Assembly (NCBI GenBank): GCA_016932505.1
Contig: JAFGCT010000030.1
Location: forward strand, 1-41,341
Length of the DNA: 41,341 bases
Reading direction: 5' to 3'
Source of the DNA: Candidatus Peregrinibacteria bacterium
Lineage (GTDB): Bacteria; Patescibacteriota; Gracilibacteria; UM-FILTER-43-11
Of the stretch, positions 29,950 through 37,631 are shown one piece after another (within the stretch, counting starts at the first letter, position 1; every line of letters begins with the position of its first letter). Below the pieces are notes generated by a model, which saw nothing but the letters and a program-made list of their open reading frames with translations, was not told the DNA's origin and searched no databases. Both the position numbers and the translations under genes were made by a program.

Positions 29950-30580
29950 CTAAATCTATTAATACCGCTTTTGGGTCATCTGCCTGAGTGACTCCACTTG
30001 CAAGCAAAACTCCTATAGCTCCGAGCTTGATGCAGGTTCTTACGTCTGCTCCGTTTTTTACTCCTGCTCCAACAAGCAATTTATCGGAACCTATTAATTT
30101 TGTTGCATGTTCAATAATTTCGGGTTTAGCAGTTGAGACAGAAATATCACCTCCAATAAGTTCAGGTGGTTCAACCGCAATAAAATCTGGGTCGAATTCC
30201 AAAAAGCTAGCACCCTCTTCTGGAGTTTCAGCACAAATAACAGTAACTAAGCCAACTTCTTTAGCTCTCTTAATACTCGCTTCTAAAACTTCGCGTTTAA
30301 GGCGTCTTTCAGAATGATTTAGTATTACCCCACTCGCACCTGCAAGTTTAACGCTCTCAGGCAAAATATGGCCAGTTGCACCCCCATGAACAACGGGATC
30401 AATGTGCTGAGCAAGAACTGGAATACTTACTTCATGGCTTATTCTAGCTAAATCTACCGCCTGTACAGCAATGCGAATATCCGCACCCGTTTCTTTTGCA
30501 ACCTCTTCATGAATTTTTGCCAAAGATAATGCTAAGTGACCAGTCGCAGTTTCGTATGTTTTAAAGTTTGTGATTATCAT
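29930..30580 (-). CDS. tpiA: Triosephosphate isomerase, archaeal type
   Basis: 216 residues, clearly shorter than bacterial TIM (about 250) and matching the archaeal-type enzymes. The substrate lysine is in ITNFKTY (N5, K7), electrophile H89 in ILNHSERR and base E137 in IAVEPPELIG, followed by the phosphate-loop GAGVKNGADV. It interconverts glyceraldehyde-3-phosphate and dihydroxyacetone phosphate in glycolysis. The intact catalytic residues indicate function. It has its own upstream region containing word repeats (30581-30659). Confidence 0.92.
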   Translation of the reverse strand: MIITNFKTYETATGHLALSLAKIHEEVAKETGADIRIAVQAVDLARISHEVSIPVLAQHIDPVVHGGATGHILPESVKLAGASGVILNHSERRLKREVLEASIKRAKEVGLVTVICAETPEEGASFLEFDPDFIAVEPPELIGGDISVSTAKPEIIEHATKLIGSDKLLVGAGVKNGADVRTCIKLGAIGVLLASGVTQADDPKAVLIDLVSGLQT

Positions 30581-30588
30581 AATTACAC

Positions 30589-30621
30589 GATTTACGATTT
30601 AAGTTGTACGATTTACGATTA
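30589..30621 (+). repeat. Dispersed 33-bp repeat (copy 2)
   Basis: Identical at 31 of 33 positions to the reverse complement of 4044-4076, which lies inside the 147-bp mosaic. Both copies are intergenic. Here a second arm of similar words (30627-30656) makes a larger imperfect palindrome between tpiA and the HTH gene. Confidence 0.7.
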
Positions 30622-30659
30622 CAAAACGTTAATCATTAATCCTTAATCGTTAATCGATA

Positions 30660-31295
30660 TTAAGCAAATGCCCAAAGTAATAGAAGGATAGGCTCAGCAA
30701 CAAGCAAAAGACCGACAAGTGAAAGATAAATCCATTTTGCAATTCTTTCCGCTTTGAGTTTGTTCTCCATTCTCTGAAGAGCTATCTGACCTTCTTTGGC
30801 TTTTTGTTCAACAGCAATTTGAGTCTCCTTAAGTTCTTTTTCCTTTCTATTATAATCAAGAAGAGGAACCATATTTTTAACTTGGGATTCTAACTGGCCG
30901 ACTCTGTAAGTTGCAGCTTCTAATCTTTCTTGTTTTTCCTTTAATTCTTTCTTTGCTTCAACATATAAACCTTTATAAACTCTGTTTTCATTTTCAGCTT
31001 CACCATCTTTTATTGATTCGACCTTAAAATTCTTAACTTCAATATTGGACACCTTAGAAGCAGTATCTTCGACATTTTTCTTGTCCAAATTAATTTTTAA
31101 ATCTGTCGATTGTACATCAACAAAATGACCAATATGTTCTTGGATAATTTTATCAACATCATCTCGTTTAAGAAGAACACGACGACCGTCTTTTCGTGTT
31201 TTAAAGCGATATCTTCTTACATATCTATCAACCGTTCTGGTTGATACTTTTAATATTTTGCTGGCCTCCTCCCTATCTACGTATATTTTAGACAT
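30660..31295 (-). CDS. Membrane-tethered helix-turn-helix (MerR/excisionase-like) protein
   Basis: 211 residues. An N-terminal winged HTH (about 5-55) reads REEASKILKVSTRTVDRYVRR, here cited by its core SKILKVSTRTV, then RRVLLKRDDVDKII. A charged linker (60-105), a long coiled coil (about 107-185) and a C-terminal membrane helix (188-210) with no tail follow. The DNA-binding domain would stay at the inner membrane face, like other tethered regulators. The coiled coil suggests oligomers. It is divergent from the small-protein operon, and a perfect inverted repeat at 31338-31357 in the shared upstream region is a candidate operator. Function otherwise unknown. Confidence 0.72.
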   Translation of the reverse strand: MSKIYVDREEASKILKVSTRTVDRYVRRYRFKTRKDGRRVLLKRDDVDKIIQEHIGHFVDVQSTDLKINLDKKNVEDTASKVSNIEVKNFKVESIKDGEAENENRVYKGLYVEAKKELKEKQERLEAATYRVGQLESQVKNMVPLLDYNRKEKELKETQIAVEQKAKEGQIALQRMENKLKAERIAKWIYLSLVGLLLVAEPILLLLWAFA

Positions 31296-31337
31296 ATTGG
31301 CAAGGATTGGTTATGTGATATTTGTTTTTGTGCACGT

Positions 31338-31357
31338 TGTCCACATTATTATGGACA
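31338..31357. promoter_or_regulatory. Candidate operator: TGTCCA-8-TGGACA
   Basis: Perfect 6-bp inverted arms (31338-31343 and 31352-31357) separated by 8 bp, 43 bp from the HTH gene start. A second small palindrome, AATACT-4-AGTATT (31517-31532), lies in the leader of the small-protein operon. Both could be sites for the tethered regulator or hairpins. Confidence 0.4.
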
Positions 31358-31457
31358 TCTTGCGAGGTAGTCTTTTAAAGAGCTAACAAAGAAAATATAG
31401 CGGACTTAATATCATCAGTCAATGATATTTAACAAAAAAACTAATAATTTAGTGCGC

Positions 31458-31487
31458 TTGCTTCCGCATTGTCTTCTAATATATAAT
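31458..31487 (+). promoter_or_regulatory. Promoter of the small-protein operon
   Basis: TTGCTT (31458-31463) is 18 bp from TATAAT (31482-31487). It gives a leader of about 90 nt before the first ATG (31583), including the AATACT/AGTATT palindrome. Confidence 0.5.
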
Positions 31488-31582
31488 TCGTCTCTAATGC
31501 AATCCGAATATTTTGTAATACTGCAAAGTATTGAGGGTGTGCATTGAGCTCTTTTTAATCAATGTTGAATAGGAGAAGAAAA

Positions 31583-31780
31583 ATGAGTGAGCCAAGTGTG
31601 GTTGCAAAATTTGTTATTAATCCATTAGTAAGTGCACTTACCAAGAAAGAAAATGAAAACTTACAATTAGTTTTTGGGACAGCGCTCTTCGCAGTAGTTG
31701 TTCCACTGGTTGTATTTGATTACGTTGTTGGCATTGATAATGTCAAGAAAGCATTGGGTAACATAATTGACCCAATTTAA
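31583..31780 (+). CDS. Small membrane protein A (65 residues)
   Basis: Start chosen at ATG 31583 because AGGAGA (31571-31576) lies 6 bp upstream; an ATG at 31562 would bury that site inside the gene. A single hydrophobic segment (about residues 29-46, FGTALFAVVVPLVVFDYVV) follows a charged start. The last residues (IDNVKKALGNIIDPI) look amphipathic. No homologue recognised. First of three tiny genes with strong ribosome sites, 11 bp upstream of the next. Candidate roles include a toxin-like or membrane-stress peptide, all unproven. Confidence 0.7.
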   Translation: MSEPSVVAKFVINPLVSALTKKENENLQLVFGTALFAVVVPLVVFDYVVGIDNVKKALGNIIDPI

Positions 31781-31791
31781 AAGGAGAAAAA

Positions 31792-31962
31792 ATGAAGGAA
31801 GAAAAGAAAGAAAACAGATGCAATAGTTTAGCGTGGAAGGTATTGGACATTGCAATTATGGCGACTATACCAGTTGTGGCAGGTTTCAGGTTTGCTAAGA
31901 ATGCTGGTGAGACGATTATCTATATTGCAGATTGCCTAATCCACAACGACGACACTCTTTAG
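31792..31962 (+). CDS. Small membrane protein B (56 residues)
   Basis: It follows gene A by 11 bp with AAGGAGA about 6 bp before the ATG. Lys/Glu-rich residues 1-9 precede a hydrophobic stretch (about 18-33, LDIAIMATIPVVAGFRF) and an amphipathic tail ending HNDDTL. Two cysteines (C10, C48) are present. It is too small for most predictors but has clear start, frame and spacing evidence. No known family. Confidence 0.7.
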   Translation: MKEEKKENRCNSLAWKVLDIAIMATIPVVAGFRFAKNAGETIIYIADCLIHNDDTL

Positions 31963-31981
31963 TTAAAAGAAAGGAAAAGAA

Positions 31982-32170
31982 ATGTACGATTATGGATTTT
32001 ATATACTCGGAGCATTGTGTATTCTTGCGGTCTTTATGCAACTCATGCGCAATTGGAACGCAGTCAAGGATTACGTTCTGGACTTTTTTCCATCAGATGA
32101 CGATGATGAGCATGATGATGAGCATGATGATGAGTCTGATTATAAAAAAGGTCCTCTCGATGCTGCATAG
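31982..32170 (+). CDS. Small membrane protein C with Asp/Glu/His-rich tail (62 residues)
   Basis: AAGGAAAA precedes the ATG by 3 bp plus an A-rich gap, 19 bp after gene B. One hydrophobic helix (about 4-22, YGFYILGALCILAVFMQLM) precedes an acidic tail. The tail contains three 12-bp tandem units (32102-32137) giving DDEH-DDEH-DDES, which could bind metal ions such as Ca, Ni or Zn. A 12-codon ORF with its own Shine-Dalgarno follows (32204-32242), partly inside the terminator. No homologue recognised. Confidence 0.68.
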   Translation: MYDYGFYILGALCILAVFMQLMRNWNAVKDYVLDFFPSDDDDEHDDEHDDESDYKKGPLDAA

Positions 32171-32207
32171 AAGGAAGAAAAAGACAACATTGAAGGAAAA
32201 AGAATGA

Positions 32208-32261
32208 GCCGTTTCGCATTTAGAACGATTAATATCATTTAATCGTGCGGAACGGCTTTTT
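32208..32261 (+). terminator. Rho-independent terminator of the small-protein operon
   Basis: An 11-bp stem, GCCGTTTCGCA (32208-32218) with TGCGGAACGGC (32246-32256), is followed by TTTTT (32257-32261). An inner CGATTA/TAATCG stem (32226-32231, 32240-32245) extends it. Confidence 0.88.
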
Positions 32262-32277
32262 GACATTATGATAATAT

Positions 32278-32610
32278 TTATTTCCCAATTCTTTCTAATA
32301 TTGCTTTAACCTCCTCATTATCAGGGTCTTTACTTAGAACAGTATTCGCTAACATTCTTGCAACTTGATCAGAAAATGCTTCAGCTCTTAAGGCCATTTT
32401 AAGTGTTTCATCTATGTTGGCATTGGGGTCAAATTTTCTAAAATCTATTTTGAATTTATCTTTTTCCTTTTCAAAAAGTTCTTTTTTAGCCCGTTTTTCT
32501 TTAGCAGTTGGTCCAAACACTTTTTTTCTTATGACTTGTAAAAAAGCACTAAGGTCTGAGGATTGAGGTTTGGAATTTACCTCTTCCTCTTTTCTCATAA
32601 CTTCATTCAT
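32278..32610 (-). CDS. Hypothetical 110-residue charged protein
   Basis: Not recognised. A Lys/Glu-rich central region (about 35-60, KEKRAKKELFEKEKDKFKI) is likely helical or coiled coil, followed by an acidic helical end (EAFSDQVARMLANTV, DNEEVKAILERIGK). No membrane segment, cysteines or motif suggest an enzyme. ATG at 32610; a second ATG lies at 32598. It precedes carA on the same strand with a 105-bp gap. Confidence 0.6.
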   Translation of the reverse strand: MNEVMRKEEEVNSKPQSSDLSAFLQVIRKKVFGPTAKEKRAKKELFEKEKDKFKIDFRKFDPNANIDETLKMALRAEAFSDQVARMLANTVLSKDPDNEEVKAILERIGK

Positions 32611-32714
32611 ATAGGAATTTAGGCTAAGTAATAAATTAAGATTTTATACTAAATAAACACTATTGAATTATCAATAGAATTTAAAAAAATGGTTTAAATA
32701 AGCGGTTTCAAATT

Positions 32715-33818
32715 TTATTTTACCAATCTCTCAATAAAATAATCGAACAAGTAAGCAGCATCTTCTGGTCCTGGGCTTGCCTCCGGATGAAACTGAACCG
32801 AGAACCATGGTTTGCTTGTATGCTTTATACCTTCAACGGTTCCGTCATTAGCATTTTTAAACCAAACCTTCCATCCTTTTGGAAGTGTTTTTTCGTCAAT
32901 TGCATAACCGTGATTCTGAGAAGTAATATAACATCTTTCTGTTCCAACATCCGAACATGGTTGGTTGGCACTTCTGTGTCCGTATTTAAGTTTGTATGTT
33001 TTTGCCCCCGCAGCAAGTCCCATAATCTGACACCCAAGACAAATTCCAAAAATCTTTTTGTCATTCTTCATCGCCCATTTAACGGATTCTACTGTTTTAT
33101 CAACTGTCTCAGGGTCGCCAGGTCCATTACTAATAAATACTCCGTCAAATTTATCCTTTAGTTCACTTAAATCATAACCCCATGGCAATCTTATAACCTG
33201 CACACCTCTATCCAAAAAAGAACGGATAATATTGTGTTTGATCCCACAGTCCAAAAGTGCGACAGTAGCTTTAATTTTGCCTTTAGGTTTTAGAATAGTT
33301 TTTTCATTTACCGAAACTTCTGCGACAAGATTATTTATATTTGGGTCATTGAAAGTCATCGATTTACTATAAGCAACTGACTCATTCGCGATTTTACCAA
33401 GCATCACTCCATGTTCTCTTAATTTCTGAGTAAGGGCTCTTGTATCAACTCCTTTTATTGCGGGAATTTTATGTTTCTTAAGAAAATCAGCAAGTGTGCT
33501 TTTGCTTTGCCAATGACTTGGCTCTTCACAATATTCACTAATTATAATTCCTCTAGGATGTACCTTTAAACTTTCCAGATGCTTACTTAGTGATTTATCC
33601 AATTCACATTCTTGAGGTACGCCATAATTACCTATCATAGGATAAGTACAAACCAAAATTTGCCCACGGTAACTCGGGTCGGTAAATGTTTCTGGATAAC
33701 CTACCATCGCAGTATTAAAAACAACTTCGCCATCAATTTCTTCACTATTTTTTGGGGAATAACCGAACGACTCACCTGTTATTTCAGTGCCGTCCTTTAG
33801 AATTAATTTAAGTTTCAT
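32715..33818 (-). CDS. carA: Carbamoyl-phosphate synthase small subunit
   Basis: 367 residues. The N-terminal CPSase domain (1-150) precedes a class I glutamine amidotransferase domain (185-360). The nucleophile is C260 in IFGICLGCQIMG, with H344 and E346 in QFHPEASPG completing the triad. The usual GICLGHQ reads GICLGCQ, with Cys in place of His at 263. It supplies ammonia for carbamoyl phosphate in pyrimidine and arginine synthesis. The large subunit is not in the window; the partner could lie elsewhere. Just 4 bp separate it from recJ (same strand). Confidence 0.92.
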   Translation of the reverse strand: MKLKLILKDGTEITGESFGYSPKNSEEIDGEVVFNTAMVGYPETFTDPSYRGQILVCTYPMIGNYGVPQECELDKSLSKHLESLKVHPRGIIISEYCEEPSHWQSKSTLADFLKKHKIPAIKGVDTRALTQKLREHGVMLGKIANESVAYSKSMTFNDPNINNLVAEVSVNEKTILKPKGKIKATVALLDCGIKHNIIRSFLDRGVQVIRLPWGYDLSELKDKFDGVFISNGPGDPETVDKTVESVKWAMKNDKKIFGICLGCQIMGLAAGAKTYKLKYGHRSANQPCSDVGTERCYITSQNHGYAIDEKTLPKGWKVWFKNANDGTVEGIKHTSKPWFSVQFHPEASPGPEDAAYLFDYFIERLVK

Positions 33819-33822
33819 ATTT

Positions 33823-35499
33823 TCAATTCGTATTAGATTGTTTTAAGTCTACAACTCTCATCTGAAGCTTTTTATAACCTTTCCATTCATTGACCTCCAG
33901 ATTAAAAGCTATGTCGTATTCTTTTGTCTGGTCAATTTTATCAAGATGTTCACCAAAACGAAAGGCAATTGCCTGAATTTGCTGGTCACCGTATTTAACT
34001 GGAAATTGTAAATGCTCACCAGTTTTTCCAACAGGTTTAATATTCAGTATCTTAGTATTTTTTAAAACCAAAGTTGGCTCGGGGTTTCCATTTCCAAATG
34101 GTTCCATCTTATTTATATGTCCACTGATCTCATAACATAATTCATCTGAGGAAATCTCACAATCAATCTCTAATGTACTTTGAAAATCATTTGAATCAAA
34201 AGCATTTTTACCAGCTTCATTCACTCTTTTAATAAATTCTTCATAATTATGCTTTGGAAGAGTGAATCCACCTGCAAGTTTATGTCCACCAAATGCACTG
34301 AATAAATCACCTGCCACTTTTCTTAAAAACGAAGTGATATCAAAATCATTCAGACTTCTGCATGAAGCAATATATTCACTTTCTCTTTCTTGCATAGCTA
34401 TTGCAGGCCTATTAAAAATATCGCAAATCTTACCTGCAACAAGTCCAAGTGTTCCAACGTGCCATTTTGTATTTTCAACAATTACAATATTTGGGAGACC
34501 ATCCGAACTAGAAACTTGACTAACTGCGTTTTCAACAAATTCTTTTACAATTTTTTGCCGTTTAATATTTAATGTACTGAGGGTTGAAACTTTTTCAATG
34601 TCTCCTAAAAGTAGTTCAAATGCATGTTTAGCAGTATCCAATCTGCCAGCTGCATTAATTCTTGGGCCGATATAAAAACCAATTGTTGTACTTGTAATTT
34701 TATCGTTACTTACTCCTGCACTTTCTAAAAGAGCGGTAATTCCTGGGTTTTTTCCTTCTTCTAAACTTTTTAATCCAATTTTTGTAAGAGTCCTGTTCTC
34801 TCCGGTTAAAGGCATGCAGTCAGCTACCAATCCCAGAGTTGCTATTCCAAGCTGTTTTAGTAAATATTCACTGGCCAAATCACCATCAAAATAATAAGGA
34901 GCAAGTGCAGAAACCAATTTATAAGCAACGCCAGAACCACTTAAGTCCTTATTTGGGTAATTACAATCTTCCTGCTTAGGATTAATAATTGAATATGCAG
35001 GAGGAAGTTCATTCGGGATATCATGATGATCAGTAATAATTGTATCTATTCCAAGGTTCTGTGCCAGATTTACCTCGGTCGCATTCGCAACTCCGCAATC
35101 AACAGTAATTAAAAGATTCACACCATCTTCTTTAAATCTTTCAATAAAATAATCCTTTAATCCATATCCATCATTTTCCCTGTTTGGAATTTCATAGTAT
35201 ACATCTGCTCCAATTCTTTTTAGAAAGTCATATAAAATTACCGTAGAAGTAATACCATCTACATCATAATCACCAAATATCATTATTTTCTCATTTCTCT
35301 CAACTGCTTTTTTAATCCTATCTACAGATATATCCATACCCTTCATTAAATAAGGATCATGCAGACTTGAAAGCCCATCTTCAAAAAATGACTTCTTTTT
35401 TTCTTCAGTATCCAGACCACGATTTTTATGCAGCTTGGCAATTATGCCCAAATCTGCATCTTGATTTTGGATAACCCATTTTTTTCCTATTAAACTCAT
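33823..35499 (-). CDS. recJ: Single-stranded-DNA-specific exonuclease RecJ
   Basis: 558 residues. DHH phosphoesterase motifs are present: FGDYDVDGI (D77, D79, D81), VDCGVANA (D134), TDHHDIP (D157-H158-H159-D160) and GSGVAYKL near 188. The DHHA1 domain and a C-terminal OB-like domain follow. It degrades ssDNA 5' to 3' in recombination and repair. It lies upstream of carA in a compact minus-strand run. Confidence 0.93.
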   Translation of the reverse strand: MSLIGKKWVIQNQDADLGIIAKLHKNRGLDTEEKKKSFFEDGLSSLHDPYLMKGMDISVDRIKKAVERNEKIMIFGDYDVDGITSTVILYDFLKRIGADVYYEIPNRENDGYGLKDYFIERFKEDGVNLLITVDCGVANATEVNLAQNLGIDTIITDHHDIPNELPPAYSIINPKQEDCNYPNKDLSGSGVAYKLVSALAPYYFDGDLASEYLLKQLGIATLGLVADCMPLTGENRTLTKIGLKSLEEGKNPGITALLESAGVSNDKITSTTIGFYIGPRINAAGRLDTAKHAFELLLGDIEKVSTLSTLNIKRQKIVKEFVENAVSQVSSSDGLPNIVIVENTKWHVGTLGLVAGKICDIFNRPAIAMQERESEYIASCRSLNDFDITSFLRKVAGDLFSAFGGHKLAGGFTLPKHNYEEFIKRVNEAGKNAFDSNDFQSTLEIDCEISSDELCYEISGHINKMEPFGNGNPEPTLVLKNTKILNIKPVGKTGEHLQFPVKYGDQQIQAIAFRFGEHLDKIDQTKEYDIAFNLEVNEWKGYKKLQMRVVDLKQSNTN

Positions 35500-35799
35500 A
35501 ATTGATTTTAAATCTTATTAACTAAATACTATTATTCATCTTTTTCCTATAAAAGCTGGTGGGTATAGTAGTTTATTTTTTTTAATATTGCAAGATGAAT
35601 AATTAATCTGAATAAGTAGAGTTAAATGAAAAATTGCACGAGCGTATATAATCCCCTCAATCGTTTCTTATGGGGTTAGAGGGTAAATAATAGAGGGATA
35701 GAAAAGAAATAAACAAAGAAAAGAATTCGCATTTTAAAAAGCGCCCCCCGTCTTGGTAGATGGAGGGCGTTATGTTATCCGTGTCCGTTCAACTTTTGG
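35500..35799. other. Gene-free region between the recJ start and the Cys-rich gene
   Basis: It contains a perfect 12-bp inverted repeat (35531-35542 with 35592-35603; spacer 49 bp) in the recJ upstream region. A possible plus-strand TATAAT lies near 35646, and the terminator at 35736-35769 is also here. I see no gene. Confidence 0.55.
35736..35769 (-). terminator. Terminator of the Cys-rich protein gene
   Basis: On the minus strand, CGCCCTCC (35762-35769) pairs with GGGGGGCG (35742-35749), including one G-U pair, over a 12-nt loop. T-run follows (35736-35740). Confidence 0.8.
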
Positions 35800-37032
35800 C
35801 TATATAGCCGTTTGCCCACAGAAATTGGGCAGGTAATCGAGTCCGCGATTCAAAGCTTCTTCACATTCAGAGTCGGAGAACTCAGATGCATCTATCAGTT
35901 CGCAGTACTCATTCTCATCAACAGGAGCAGGCATACCAAGGTCGTTTTTTACCTGTCTAAGAAGGTTGTAAGAACTCTTGCTAATGAAGCATTCCTTTAC
36001 CATGTAAGGATTCACTTCTCCTTCTTCGAAGGCTTTGCATATATCCTTTTGCGCGTACATAGCGTCTCCACAAATCTTTTTAGCGGTTACAGTAGCCGCA
36101 TGTCCAAAACCGAATGTCTGAGTAGACTTATCTGTCATCAAGTGGAAACAGCGGGCAGGTACTATGTCCATACCCTTGAATTCTTCGCATGACTCTTGAT
36201 TTGCCGTTCGCATATTATCAATATGGTTATCTACCATACCGATTCCAGCATTATAGAAACCGATTAGGATTCCTGCTGATTTGTTGAGAGGGCCTTTGTC
36301 ATCACCGCCAGCCGCGATAATGATATTTAATATAGGAAGAGCGTCTTTGCCCATTTCCTTAAACTCTTCGTTGCTTTCGATAAGCAGTTTGAAGCCAAGT
36401 GCCAGGCCTGCCAAATGAGCAGGTTTAATCTGGTCAGCCCATTGCTGGATTTCTGCGGGGACGTTTTTGACTTGCTGAACAGGAATCAGTCTCTCCTTAT
36501 TATTCAGCTCTTCGACGGGTATAAGGTTGTAACTGTCACACACACTAGGCAGATAGCTGAAGTATTCCGGATCTAGTACATCGTCTTTATGTACGAAACA
36601 ATTGACGACGTCTTCTGCTGATGCATATGAGCTTCCACCAAACGGATCATAGGATTCCTCATCCTCATCTGCATTTTCAGCATCGTCTATAAGGGTATTT
36701 TGAAAGCTTTTGCAGACTTCCTCATTCGGAAATTTTGCGCAAATTTCATTTGCCTTGGATTCCTGTTCCATGCCATGGGCGCGCGACCGAATATTCTTGT
36801 CTCTCTTCATCTCCCTCCATTTTTCTTGCCACATCTGAGTAATATTCGGTGTGTCGCAGAATTTACCGCCTTTTTTCGCTTCATCTGAATTATGTTGGGC
36901 GGAGTTTGTCATTTTGGGTTTGTGAGATTTAGCATGAAGACCGGCTAGCGACCATATTACTATGGCAACTATTGCAAAAACCCCAAAAATCCCAACGTAA
37001 GCACTTTTTCTCTTCCTTGTCATCTTAGTCAT
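35800..37032 (-). CDS. Membrane-anchored Cys-rich protein, function unknown
   Basis: 410 residues from ATG 37032, chosen for its near-perfect AAGGAG (5-bp spacing). The frame remains open upstream to a GTG at 37128, giving a possible extra 32 residues. A basic start (MTKMTRKRK) and a membrane helix (about 10-32) precede a long soluble part. That part has about 14 cysteines spaced in pairs (for example NEICAKFPNEEVCKSF, DSECEEALNRG, PNFCGQ). Codon choice looks more GC-rich than the neighbours. No homologue recognised. The ends of the locus carry short 10-bp inverted repeats (35784-35793 and 37169-37178). Confidence 0.7.
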   Translation of the reverse strand: MTKMTRKRKSAYVGIFGVFAIVAIVIWSLAGLHAKSHKPKMTNSAQHNSDEAKKGGKFCDTPNITQMWQEKWREMKRDKNIRSRAHGMEQESKANEICAKFPNEEVCKSFQNTLIDDAENADEDEESYDPFGGSSYASAEDVVNCFVHKDDVLDPEYFSYLPSVCDSYNLIPVEELNNKERLIPVQQVKNVPAEIQQWADQIKPAHLAGLALGFKLLIESNEEFKEMGKDALPILNIIIAAGGDDKGPLNKSAGILIGFYNAGIGMVDNHIDNMRTANQESCEEFKGMDIVPARCFHLMTDKSTQTFGFGHAATVTAKKICGDAMYAQKDICKAFEEGEVNPYMVKECFISKSSYNLLRQVKNDLGMPAPVDENEYCELIDASEFSDSECEEALNRGLDYLPNFCGQTAI

Positions 37033-37581
37033 TTCGACTCCTTTTGCTGTGGTTCCGCTAAGCGGGACCGGTTTTTTGGCAACTTTATTACTTAATTTAA
37101 GTAACTTTATATAAAACGGCATCTTCACCGTATAAAAAGGGCATTAGGGAGGCTTATAACCTCCGATTGTTGAACGGAACGGGAACGTTTTTTGAATAGA
37201 AGACTGTTAAGGGCAACCTTGGAGGGCTACTCTCGGCACCGTCTATCCAAAATTAGTTCTCGTTCCAAACCGACTTGTCAAAGAGCAAAATAATGTCAGA
37301 ATCCATACTTATTTGAGTTAATTTATAAAATATTTATCGCGGAGAGCTCAAAAATGTATTGATAAAAAATAGCTTAACATTAATGATTAAGCCATTTCTC
37401 TCTCACCAAGGTAATGATTGCACACATTTATACAAATGTCAATGCTTTAAGGGCTAAGGATAGCCAATTATGCAATCTTCTTTGACCGCTTTTTCACTCA
37501 TTAAACGACCAATCAAAAAAAAGTGAATTAATAAAATATATTAGCCGGTCATCGCCATCTTGATATTAAGTAGTTATTCCA
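37033..37581. other. Long gene-poor leader/intergenic region
   Basis: It holds several hairpins. GGTTCCGC-TAA-GCGGGACC (37051-37069) is followed by GGTTTTTT on the plus strand. GGAGG-7-CCTCC lies at 37150-37166, GCTTAA-9-TTAAGC at 37372-37392, and GGCTA-4-TAGCC near 37459-37472. It may be a structured 5' leader for the Cys-rich gene; no known riboswitch was recognised and no ORF with support was seen. Confidence 0.45.
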
Positions 37582-37610
37582 TTGCTTTATGAGCAGTTTT
37601 TTGGTATAAT
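37582..37610 (+). promoter_or_regulatory. Promoter of the coupling ATPase gene
   Basis: TTGCTT (37582-37587) is 17 bp from TATAAT (37605-37610) with a TGG extended -10. The upstream segment TTTTTTGGTATAAT repeats that of the arfB-like gene. The ATG at 37632 is 21 nt downstream. Confidence 0.7.
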
Positions 37611-37631
37611 AAAGAGATAAAATGCAAATTA

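Noticed and set aside
32787-33161. Plus-strand open frame opposite carA
   Set aside because: The carA frame has an intact catalytic triad; this one has no domain.
35784-37178. 10-bp inverted repeats flanking the Cys-rich gene as element ends
   Set aside because: Ten bases over 1.4 kb can match by chance, and no target duplication was seen, so it is mentioned only as an observation in the gene entry.
37033-37581. Known riboswitch class in the long leader
   Set aside because: Hairpins are present, but no conserved riboswitch core could be recognised by eye.
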